DNA of 64,000 nt from the NCBI RefSeq assembly GCF_042852765.1, contig NZ_AP031414.1, one strand, 5' to 3'. The position numbers were made by a program, and so were the translations under genes. Positions 42,439 through 49,495 of the stretch are shown here, piece after piece (the stretch's first letter is position 1; each line of letters begins with the position of its first letter). Source of the DNA: Schaedlerella glycyrrhizinilytica_A (GTDB lineage Bacteria; Bacillota; Clostridia; Lachnospirales; Lachnospiraceae). The notes beneath the pieces are model-generated. The model saw nothing but the letters and a program-made list of their open reading frames with translations. It did not search any database and was not told the DNA's origin.

Positions 42439-44379
42439 ATGACATTTTATTATAGTATGAAGCAAATGTTGCGGACACCTTTGCGGAGCATCCTGTTTTT
42501 CGTGCTCGTCGGAATTTCCGCATTGCTGCTTACTGTGGGAGGAAGCCTTTTGTATCAGAGCAGCGGGATGGAACGGGAATTTGAAAAAATCTATACGACC
42601 ATCGCGACCGTAGAACAGAAACAGGAAGAAGTCCGGACGATTCCGGTTTGGGATGAGACACTTCAGGATTACTATTATATCAATCATGGTGTGTATGGGG
42701 ATCGGATTCCGGATGAGGTATTGGATTTCGACGGGGCGCCCTATCTGACAGAGGCGAAATTAAGACCGCATTTGGGAGCCTACGTCGAGCAGATGTATCA
42801 GGGAATCGGAAGAACAACGGTGATCACGGTGGAGGCAGAGGTGACAGAGACAAGGACGGCATCCGAGTCGATCCCGCTTCGGATCACAAAGGTTTTGGAG
42901 GGCGCCAGAGAAGAGGGGGAGATCGTCTGGTTCTGCGATGAACATTCGGAGGAAGCAGTGACACTGGAAGCCGGAAAGACCTATATCATGCAGCTTCGGG
43001 AACAGGGCGTTGTGCATGGAGACCTGGCGGCACAGAACGCATTGGATCCGTTTGAATTGGAGTATGGATTTACAAATGGAATTGTGTCCAGTCAGTTTAC
43101 ACCGGAGGGAGAGCAAAAGCCGGATCCGTATCTAGAGAGTGGGGAGAACAAAGGCGTTCGTTATGATGAGGTAACGGATGGATTTTATGAGACAGAGCGT
43201 GGGAAGCGGTGGCTGAATGTCGCACATACTCAGGAATATGAAAACAGGACCATCCCGGTCACTCCGGTGGGGGAAACGAAACTGTTACTGCCGTTCTACC
43301 GCGGCGAGGCAGTGATCGAGGAGGGGCGTGACATTTCCGGAGAAGAGTATGAAACCGGTGCGGACGTGTGTCTGATCCCACGGCAGCTTGCAGTGCTTTT
43401 ACAGAAAGAAGTAGGAGATCGGGTGACATTGCCGCTCTATTATGCAGACTATTCTTATATCGGCGGAAATGGAATGTCCGCGCCCACGATCCTGAATACG
43501 GATGGAGAGATTTATCCGGTATTTGATGAGCGGGAATATGAGATCGTCGGTATTTATACAGTCAGTCAATCGGCGGAAAAAGATGATTCGGAATTGGGGA
43601 TGTATGAGGTGATCATCCCATGGAACACCGTGCCGGAAGAAGCATGGAGTGAAAATATCACGGGAACAGGAGCCGGATATATGAAAAGTTACAATACATC
43701 TTTTCAGATTCCGAACGGTTCGATCGCGGAATATATGGAGGGATGGAAGAAGCAGGGGATCGATGGGCTGGAGATCAAATTCTATGATAACGGTTATACG
43801 GAATTAAAAGAGGATCTGGAAAGCAGAAAAATGACGTCGAAAATCTTTCTGACCGGCGGTCTGGCAATGGCATTTTTAATCTTATTGTTTTTCGCAAATC
43901 TCTTTATATCCGGACAGCAGGAACGGATCGCAGTCGAGCGGCTTCTCGGAAGAATGAAACGTCAGTGTGCGGTTTCCGTATTATCGGGAATGTTAGTGCT
44001 GGCAGCCGCAGGTATCTTTTGCGGAAGTGCGACCGGCTATGTGACAGCCGGGATGGTCGGACAGCAGACAGAAACCGAGTTGAAATTTGATACGACTTAC
44101 AGTAATGCGGCGGTTCAGGCAGTACAGGAAGAGGAGGAAAAAGAAGCCCGGGAAGAGACGGAAGAAGAGACGGAAGAAGAGACAGAAGAAGAGACAGGAA
44201 AAGCAAAAGAGACAGTGGAAAGCCGAAAAACAGTGGGGGAGAAGAAGCCTCCGGTTTCTTTGGCGGTCGGAAGCGGCATCGTACTGTTTATCCTCACAGT
44301 TTTGATCTCTGCCGGATATATGAAAGCGACATTAAAAAAAGAAGTGCTTCAGATGCTGGGAGAATCGGAAGAAATCTGA
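42439..44379 (+). CDS. FtsX/MacB-type ABC permease
   Basis: About 646 residues: helix near 15-38 (RSILFFVLVGISALLLTVGG), a large outer domain to about 470, then three helices (LTGGLAMAFLILLFFANLFI, VLSGMLVLAAAGIFCGSATG, LAVGSGIVLFILTVLISAGY). A Glu-rich, tandemly repeated loop lies between helices three and four. ATG 42439 is chosen for its spacing from GAGGTGAG; ATG 42436 and GTG 42430 are alternatives. The likely heterodimer partner of the MerR-permease. Confidence 0.88.
   Translation: MTFYYSMKQMLRTPLRSILFFVLVGISALLLTVGGSLLYQSSGMEREFEKIYTTIATVEQKQEEVRTIPVWDETLQDYYYINHGVYGDRIPDEVLDFDGAPYLTEAKLRPHLGAYVEQMYQGIGRTTVITVEAEVTETRTASESIPLRITKVLEGAREEGEIVWFCDEHSEEAVTLEAGKTYIMQLREQGVVHGDLAAQNALDPFELEYGFTNGIVSSQFTPEGEQKPDPYLESGENKGVRYDEVTDGFYETERGKRWLNVAHTQEYENRTIPVTPVGETKLLLPFYRGEAVIEEGRDISGEEYETGADVCLIPRQLAVLLQKEVGDRVTLPLYYADYSYIGGNGMSAPTILNTDGEIYPVFDEREYEIVGIYTVSQSAEKDDSELGMYEVIIPWNTVPEEAWSENITGTGAGYMKSYNTSFQIPNGSIAEYMEGWKKQGIDGLEIKFYDNGYTELKEDLESRKMTSKIFLTGGLAMAFLILLFFANLFISGQQERIAVERLLGRMKRQCAVSVLSGMLVLAAAGIFCGSATGYVTAGMVGQQTETELKFDTTYSNAAVQAVQEEEEKEAREETEEETEEETEEETGKAKETVESRKTVGEKKPPVSLAVGSGIVLFILTVLISAGYMKATLKKEVLQMLGESEEI
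44152..44196 (+). repeat. 12-bp tandem repeat in the permease gene
   Basis: Nearly four copies of GAAGAAGAGAC(G/A), encoding E-E-E-T. The unit is a multiple of three, so copy-number change would alter the length of an acidic extracellular loop without a frameshift. Confidence 0.8.
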
Positions 44380-44425
44380 ACTTCGATAAATTACGGAAAA
44401 ATCAAAAAATCCAATCCATTTCTTA

Positions 44426-44482
44426 TTGACAGAATTAATTGGTTAGTGTATGCTAACACGTAAGTTAACTAATACTAACTAA
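44426..44482 (+). promoter_or_regulatory. Promoter and DtxR-like operators of the DUF2325 gene
   Basis: TTGACA (44426-44431), 17 nt, TATGCT (44449-44454). GTTAG-TGTATG-CTAAC (44442-44457) covers the -10. Downstream, the palindrome AGTTAACT (44463-44470) and AACTAA copies 10 bp apart (44467, 44477) follow, including ACTAACTA (44474-44481). The TTAG...CTAA symmetry resembles boxes of iron-dependent DtxR/IdeR repressors. Confidence 0.6.
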
Positions 44483-44508
44483 GCGGATAAGGAAAGGAAG
44501 AAGCGTAT

Positions 44509-44832
44509 ATGAGTGTTGTGATCGTAGGCGGGCATGACCGAATGGTAGCCCGGTATAAAAAAATCTGTAAGTCATATAAATGCAAAGTCAAAGTATTTAC
44601 ACAGATGAGGGCTGATTTCAATAAACAAATTGGTTCACCGGACGTGCTTGTCCTGTTTACGAGTACAGTGTCTCATAAGATGGTGCGGTGTGCACTGGAT
44701 GAAGTGGACAGCGACAGGACGGATATCGTACGGTGTCACACAAGCAGCGGAACAGCGCTGACGGAGATTCTGGAAGAATGTTGTTGCAAATGTAGTAAAT
44801 GTGGGGGAAAATGCGACGGGGAGTCTGCTTGA
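44509..44832 (+). CDS. DUF2325 protein with Cys-rich tail
   Basis: 107 residues. MSVVIVGGHDRMVARYKKIC starts a Rossmann-like DUF2325 domain; DVLVLFTSTVSHKMVRCALD follows; the tail CCCKCSKCGGKC carries six cysteines and suits metal binding. DUF2325 genes commonly stand beside ferrous iron transport genes in Clostridia. ATG 44509 follows GGAAAGGAAG. Confidence 0.85.
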   Translation: MSVVIVGGHDRMVARYKKICKSYKCKVKVFTQMRADFNKQIGSPDVLVLFTSTVSHKMVRCALDEVDSDRTDIVRCHTSSGTALTEILEECCCKCSKCGGKCDGESA

Positions 44833-44856
44833 CAAGAAAAGGATGCATGCTATAAT
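44829..44856 (+). promoter_or_regulatory. Promoter of the arsR-type gene
   Basis: TTGACA (44829-44834), 16 nt, TATAAT (44851-44856). It begins within the stop region of the DUF2325 gene. Confidence 0.85.
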
Positions 44857-44862
44857 ATACGA

Positions 44863-44878
44863 ATGAACGAGTATTCAT
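44863..44878. promoter_or_regulatory. Candidate ArsR-type operator
   Basis: ATGAA-CGAGTA-TTCAT, an inverted repeat just after the -10, of the ATGAAT/ATTCAT kind bound by ArsR/SmtB proteins. Confidence 0.6.
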
Positions 44879-44921
44879 ATATTGAAGCGTAGCATATCCG
44901 GGAGAATTGTGAGGTGGACAC

Positions 44922-45293
44922 ATGGAACGAAAAGAAGTGGAATGTTGTGAGTCGTTTGAACTCCATGAGAATCTTTTGAAAATCGTGCGGGAGACGATGC
45001 CGGAAGAGACTGAATTGTATGATCTTGCAGAATTGTTTAAAGTGTTTGGAGATTCTACAAGGATTCGTATCTTGTTTGTTCTGTTTGAAGCGGAAGTATG
45101 TGTCTGTGACCTGGCGAGTGCACTGAACATGACGCAGTCTGCAATTTCGCACCAACTTCGGATCCTGAAGCAGAACAAACTTGTGAAGAGCAGAAGAGAG
45201 GGAAAATCCGTCTTCTATTCTCTTGCAGACGATCATGTACGGACGATCATCAATCAGGGTCGGGAACATATCGAGGAAGAACCCCGCGGCTGA
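44922..45293 (+). CDS. ArsR/SmtB-family metalloregulator
   Basis: 123 residues. The helix-turn-helix is DLASALNMTQSAISHQLRIL with wing SRREGKSVFYSLADDHV. EVCVCDL is the alpha-3N metal motif of CadC/ArsR proteins, and ECCESFE near the N terminus may supply further thiols, as in CadC. Soft metals such as Cd, Pb or Zn are likely ligands. No efflux gene follows, so its targets, beyond itself, lie elsewhere. Confidence 0.93.
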   Translation: MERKEVECCESFELHENLLKIVRETMPEETELYDLAELFKVFGDSTRIRILFVLFEAEVCVCDLASALNMTQSAISHQLRILKQNKLVKSRREGKSVFYSLADDHVRTIINQGREHIEEEPRG

Positions 45294-45348
45294 GCTGTAT
45301 CGGGAAAGAAAGCGTGGATTTGCGCAGAAGCATAATAAGAAGCATAAT

Positions 45349-45400
45349 AAAAAGAAGCTGAGGAAAGTTATATCTGGATTTGCTTTCAGCTTCTTTTTGT
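45349..45400. terminator. Terminator between convergent arsR and dtxR-type genes
   Basis: AAAAAGAAGCTGA (45349-45361) pairs with TCAGCTTCTTTTT (45386-45398); A and T runs allow use in both directions. Two copies of AGAAGCATAATA stand just upstream. Confidence 0.85.
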
Positions 45401-45420
45401 TTCATGATGTTCCGTTTTAA

Positions 45421-45822
45421 TCAAAGAGAATCTGCATCATGACCGGTATAGGTGATATATTGTTTGATCGCAAGAAAGCTTTCTTCGCTGATATCATGTT
45501 CCATCTTGCAGGCATCCTGAGAGGCTGTTTCGGGAGCGACGCCGAGACGGATCAGCCAGTCGCGGAGAAGAACATGACGCTCATAAGTTTTTAGAGCGAT
45601 CTCTTTGCCAAGATCGGTCAACGCGATATATCCCTCCGGGGAAACTGCGGCATAACCGCGTGCACGGAGATTTTTCATAGCGACGCTGATGCTTGGCTTG
45701 GAATAATGTAGTTCTGTTGCAATATCGACAGAGCGGACAACAGGGAGCCGCTGACTTAATATATGAATGGTCTCCAAATAATCTTCCACAGATTCTTCTG
45801 ATTTATGTCGTATATAATCCAT
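45421..45822 (-). CDS. DtxR/MntR-family metal-dependent repressor
   Basis: 133 residues: winged helix (RSVDIATELHYSKPSISVAM, NLRARGYAAVSPEGYIALTD) then a dimerisation and metal-binding domain (HVLLRDWLIRLGVAPETASQ, CKMEHDISEESFLAIKQYIT). No SH3-like C-terminal domain, as in MntR and short Clostridial DtxR proteins. The ligands EHxI and HxxL...E are present. It likely binds the TTAG/CTAA boxes at 44.4 and 46.2 kb. GGAGGATTCCC precedes the ATG. Confidence 0.92.
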   Translation of the reverse strand: MDYIRHKSEESVEDYLETIHILSQRLPVVRSVDIATELHYSKPSISVAMKNLRARGYAAVSPEGYIALTDLGKEIALKTYERHVLLRDWLIRLGVAPETASQDACKMEHDISEESFLAIKQYITYTGHDADSL

Positions 45823-45865
45823 AAGGGAATCCTCCTTTCATTCGATGTATATGTGTATAATGGTA

Positions 45866-45886
45866 GCATTTTCAGAGGGAAAATGC
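45866..45886. promoter_or_regulatory. Inverted repeat upstream of the dtxR-type gene
   Basis: GCATTTTC-AGAGG-GAAAATGC, eight perfect pairs, 44 bp before the start codon and near the probable promoter. A candidate control site; its sequence differs from the TTAG/CTAA boxes. Confidence 0.45.
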
Positions 45887-45891
45887 AATGT

Positions 45892-46224
45892 TCATATAAA
45901 AAGCTGAATTAAGAAAATTGCGAAAAGGTGCGCCGGATAATAGAGGTAGAAAAACCATTTTGAAATTTTGAGGTTGGACTTTGTATGAATGTAAATAAAC
46001 GGTAAAGCCAACAATGCGAAAATTTCAAACCCTATGGCATGTCCCCCTAGTTTCAGTGCAAGCGGATCTTCCATGTGTCCATTCAGCGCAGGCAGGTAGG
46101 AAAGTGTATAAATAATAATCCCTAACCATGGTTTGTTTCTGCAAAGATAGAAAATCATCATCAGAATGAGCCCTGTCATCGCGTAATCAAAATTGTAGGG
46201 CGAAGAATGTGATTGACTTTCCAA
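45892..46224 (-). pseudogene. TraX family C-terminal fragment
   Basis: 110 residues with four hydrophobic segments ending KISKWFFYLYYPAHLFAIFL, the closing motif of TraX acyltransferase-like membrane proteins, which normally run to 200 residues or more. The only start is a TTG without a ribosome binding site, an in-frame stop lies six codons upstream, and that start overlaps the next promoter. The N-terminal half is missing, so it is read as a decayed remnant. Confidence 0.65.
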
Positions 46225-46246
46225 AAGAATTAGTATAAACTAACTA
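46213..46246 (+). promoter_or_regulatory. Promoter and DtxR-like box of the FeoB-associated gene
   Basis: TTGACT (46213-46218) with TAAACT 17 nt downstream or TATAAA 15 nt downstream. TTAGT-ATAA-ACTAA (46230-46243) overlaps the -10. The 8-mer ACTAACTA (46239-46246) is shared with the DUF2325 promoter. Confidence 0.6.
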
Positions 46247-46291
46247 TAGAAGAATGATAGAACAAAAATTCAGAGAAAAGGAGATAAAGAT

Positions 46292-46429
46292 ATGGGAACA
46301 TTTGTGGTTGGAGCGATTTTAGTCGGAGTTGTGGCGTTTGTGATCCGGAGCATAATCCGGGATAAAAAGAATGGAAAATCAATCCAATGCGGCGGTGACT
46401 GCAGCCACTGTGGCGGACATTGTCATTAA
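46292..46429 (+). CDS. FeoB-associated Cys-rich membrane protein
   Basis: 45 residues from ATG 46292 with AAAAGGAG upstream: one membrane helix (TFVVGAILVGVVAFVIRSII), a basic stretch, and the tail CGGDCSHCGGHCH. This is the FeoB-associated family, normally encoded beside feoA-feoB. No feo gene is present here, so it is an orphan. The tail may bind iron or another metal. Confidence 0.85.
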   Translation: MGTFVVGAILVGVVAFVIRSIIRDKKNGKSIQCGGDCSHCGGHCH

Positions 46430-46438
46430 AAATCAACG

Positions 46439-46484
46439 GCGTCGGTGCACAAGGGCGTTTTTCTCCTTGTACGCTGACGCTTTC
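46439..46484 (+). terminator. Terminator after the FeoB-associated gene
   Basis: GCGTCGGTGCACAAGG (46439-46454) pairs with CCTTGTACGCTGACGC (46465-46480), two G-U and one mismatch; TTT follows. Confidence 0.7.
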
Positions 46485-46595
46485 ATCTGTGCAGAGAAGC
46501 GCATAGAACACTCAAAGGTCTGTTCCTTTTGGAGAAAATATGCTAAAATTGTCAGTGGAAAATTATGCAGCATATAGAATAAGGAGGAACGGGAT

Positions 46596-47621
46596 ATGAA
46601 GCAGATTACGTTGGGAAGCACCGGGATCACGGTCTGTCAGAATGCGTTCGGGGCGCTTCCGATTCAGCGGGTAGATATGGAGACGGCAGCGGGGATCCTG
46701 CGCCGGGCATATGAGGGCGGAATGCGGTTTTTTGATACCGCGCGGGCATATAGTGACAGTGAAGAAAAATTAGGAAATGCGTTTGCCGGCATGCGTGACA
46801 AAATTTATATAGCAAGCAAGACAATGGGGCGGACGCCGGAAGAGTTTAAAAGTCAGCTGGAGACTTCTCTGAACATGCTTCAGACAGATTACATAGATAT
46901 TTATCAGTTTCATTGTGTAGACATGTGTTATCGTCCGGGAGACGGAACAGGGATGTATGAGTGTATGTTGGAAGCGAAAGAGCAGGGGAAAATCCGGCAT
47001 ATCGGAGTGACTGCGCATAAGTTAAATGTAGCGAGAGAGTGTGTGGAGTCCGGTTTATATGAGACGCTTCAATATCCGCTTAGTTATCTTTCTTCGGAAA
47101 AAGAAGTGGAGTTGGTGAATATGTGCCGTGAGCGAAATATGGGATTTATTGCAATGAAAGGTCTGGCAGGCGGATTGATCAACAATTCCAAAGCAGCATT
47201 TGCATATATGTCGCAGTTTGACAATGTACTTCCGATCTGGGGAATCCAGAAGATGGAAGAACTGGAAGAATGGCTTGGATATATGACAGAGAGCCCGGTT
47301 TACGATGAAGAGATCAAAGCATTTATCGAGAAAGAAAAGGCGGAACTGACCGGAGATTTTTGCCGGGGATGCGGATATTGTATGCCTTGTCCGGCAGGGA
47401 TCCAGATCAACAACTGTGCGAGAATGTCGCTGATGGTACGAAGAGCGCCGTCGGCAAACTGGCTGAACGAACAGTGGCAGGAGAATATGAAACAGATCGA
47501 GAATTGTCTTGACTGCGGACAGTGTAAAAGCAAATGTCCGTATGAACTGGATACGCCGAATCTGCTTCGGAAAAATTATGAAGATTATAAAAAAATCCTT
47601 GCCGGAGAAGTGGAAGTGTGA
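46596..47621 (+). CDS. Aldo/keto reductase with ferredoxin-like C terminus
   Basis: 341 residues. The TIM-barrel part has the catalytic tetrad: Asp and Tyr in FFDTARAYSDSEEKLG, Lys in IYIASKTMGRT, His in DIYQFHCVD. The C terminus has two cysteine clusters, CRGCGYCMPCPAGIQINNC and CLDCGQCKSKCPYELDTPNL, for iron-sulfur centres. It is a predicted oxidoreductase of the COG1453 type; the substrate is unknown. AAGGAGG precedes the ATG. Confidence 0.93.
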   Translation: MKQITLGSTGITVCQNAFGALPIQRVDMETAAGILRRAYEGGMRFFDTARAYSDSEEKLGNAFAGMRDKIYIASKTMGRTPEEFKSQLETSLNMLQTDYIDIYQFHCVDMCYRPGDGTGMYECMLEAKEQGKIRHIGVTAHKLNVARECVESGLYETLQYPLSYLSSEKEVELVNMCRERNMGFIAMKGLAGGLINNSKAAFAYMSQFDNVLPIWGIQKMEELEEWLGYMTESPVYDEEIKAFIEKEKAELTGDFCRGCGYCMPCPAGIQINNCARMSLMVRRAPSANWLNEQWQENMKQIENCLDCGQCKSKCPYELDTPNLLRKNYEDYKKILAGEVEV

Positions 47622-47630
47622 TGTAAGATA

Positions 47631-47701
47631 AAAGAGACCTGCCATACAGAGGAATGCGAAGCGGTGATACGCTCGGATTTTCTGTATGGCAGGTCTTTTT
47701 G
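47631..47701. terminator. Bidirectional terminator between akr and pyrC
   Basis: AAAGAGACCTGCCATACAGA (47631-47650) pairs with TCTGTATGGCAGGTCTTTTT (47681-47700), a stem of about 19 pairs, with A and T runs on either side. Confidence 0.9.
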
Positions 47702-47718
47702 TGATGAGTGATGTTCGA

Positions 47719-49002
47719 CTATCGGTCGCTGTATACGAGGTCACCGCGGCAGACGGTATATTTTACCTTTCCGTACAGTGGAGTTCCGGTGAACGGAGTG
47801 TTGCAGGATTTGGAACAATATTCGGCCGGCGTCCAACATTCTTCCGGATCAAAGATAACCAGATCCGCAGCGGCGTGCTCTTCGATCTTTCCGTAAGGAA
47901 GCCGGTAAAGTCTGGCCGGATTGATCGTCATTTTTTCAAGAAGCTGCATCAAAGTCAGATGTCCCGGACGGACAAGGGATGTAATGCCGAGCGCCAGTGA
48001 AGTTTCCAGACCGATGATCCCGCTTGGCGCTTCCGAGAGCGGTTTTTGCTTTTCTTCGATACTATGCGGTGCGTGGTCGGTTGCGATCAGATCGAGCGTT
48101 CCGTCGGCAAGTCCCCGGATGATCGCCAGACGATCTTCTTCGGATCGAAGCGGCGGGTTCATTTTCGCCAGAGTACCGTGCCTGAGGACTGCGGTATCGT
48201 TCAAAGTAAAGTGATGCGGAGTCGCTTCGGCGTGGATTTTTGCGCCGAGAGCTTTGAAAGTACGCACAAGTTCTACGGAATAACCGGAGCTGATATGCTG
48301 GATCACAACATCTGCGCCGGAGCGAAGTGCAAGCATACAGTCTCTTGCAACGAGGGATTCCTCGGCGATCGACGGAGAGCCGTAAAGCCCAAGCTGTTCG
48401 GAAACCGGTCCGTGGTTGATCCCGTTGTTTTTGATGAAAGATGGATCTTCCTCGTGGAGACTGATCGGGAGATCAAGGGCGGCAGCCTGTTTCATTGCTT
48501 CATAACAGAATGCTGCATTTTTCAAAGGGATTCCGTCGTCGGTAAATCCGCAGGCGCCGGCAGTTTTCAATGCCTGCATATCGGTCAGTTCTTCTCCTTT
48601 GAGGGAGCGGGAAATGGCAGCAGCCTGACAAATGCGGATCGCTTCTTTTTCTGCACGATTGAGAATGTCTTCCAGTACAGTGACCTGATCTACGGTCGGG
48701 GAAGTGTTTGCCATGCAGATGACAGTGGTAACTCCACCTTTTGCGGCAGACAAAGCTCCGGTATGCAAATCTTCTTTATAAGTAAATCCCGGATCACGGA
48801 AATGAATGTGTGTATCGATCAGTCCCGGAGCAACGATGAGACCGTCGGCGTCGATCATAGTCTCTTGGGACAATTCCAGAGATGGCAGCAGGTCGAAGGA
48901 TTCCGGTAAAATCTGTTCGATACAGCCGTTTTTGATAAGAAGATCCGCTTTTTTGTGTGTAAGAGTTAAAGGGTCCATAATGGTTCCGTTTTTAATGATC
49001 AT
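47719..49002 (-). CDS. pyrC: Dihydroorotase
   Basis: 427 residues of the class I amidohydrolase type. Metal ligands in DTHIHFRDPG, then the carboxylated-lysine region, ISLHEEDPS, VIQHISSGYSVELV and DLIATDHAPHS. It closes the dihydroorotate ring in pyrimidine synthesis. The minus-strand leader has TATAAT at 49036-49031. No other pyr gene adjoins. Confidence 0.95.
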   Translation of the reverse strand: MIIKNGTIMDPLTLTHKKADLLIKNGCIEQILPESFDLLPSLELSQETMIDADGLIVAPGLIDTHIHFRDPGFTYKEDLHTGALSAAKGGVTTVICMANTSPTVDQVTVLEDILNRAEKEAIRICQAAAISRSLKGEELTDMQALKTAGACGFTDDGIPLKNAAFCYEAMKQAAALDLPISLHEEDPSFIKNNGINHGPVSEQLGLYGSPSIAEESLVARDCMLALRSGADVVIQHISSGYSVELVRTFKALGAKIHAEATPHHFTLNDTAVLRHGTLAKMNPPLRSEEDRLAIIRGLADGTLDLIATDHAPHSIEEKQKPLSEAPSGIIGLETSLALGITSLVRPGHLTLMQLLEKMTINPARLYRLPYGKIEEHAAADLVIFDPEECWTPAEYCSKSCNTPFTGTPLYGKVKYTVCRGDLVYSDR

Positions 49003-49173
49003 AAGATAAAATTCCTTTCTTTTTCAAATTATTATATCATTAGAAAAATGAACAGTCATTTCTTTTCTGAATAAAATATGTGATATTATCACAGAAAAAG
49101 AGATAAATAATCTTTAATATACAATATATCAGGAGATGAGAACAACAAATAAGAATAACAGGAGGTTTTCAAT

Positions 49174-49494
49174 ATGGGAATTTTGGATTTTTTACGTGTC
49201 CCGAATATGGATCAGGGAGTAGCGGAATATAAAAATACGGAGGGAGCTGTTCTTTTGGACGTCCGTACACCGCAGGAATATAAGGAGGGGCATGTGCCGT
49301 CAAGCAAGAACGTGCCGCTGCAGTCATTGGGGCAGATTGAAAGAATCGTAACGGATAAGAAGAAACCGCTTTTTTTATATTGCTACTCGGGAAGCAGAAG
49401 CAGTCAAGCGGTTAGAATGCTTGGAAAAATGGGATATTCGAATGTAAAAAATATCGGTGGGATAGCGTCCTACACGGGAAAGGTGGGACGATAA
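49174..49494 (+). CDS. Single-domain rhodanese
   Basis: 106 residues: LLDVRTPQEYKEGHVPSSKN and the active loop FLYCYSGSRSSQAV with catalytic Cys near 71. It carries persulfide sulfur. One nucleotide separates it from the reductase gene, which has a rhodanese domain of its own. AGGAGG precedes the ATG. Confidence 0.94.
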   Translation: MGILDFLRVPNMDQGVAEYKNTEGAVLLDVRTPQEYKEGHVPSSKNVPLQSLGQIERIVTDKKKPLFLYCYSGSRSSQAVRMLGKMGYSNVKNIGGIASYTGKVGR

Positions 49495-49495
49495 G

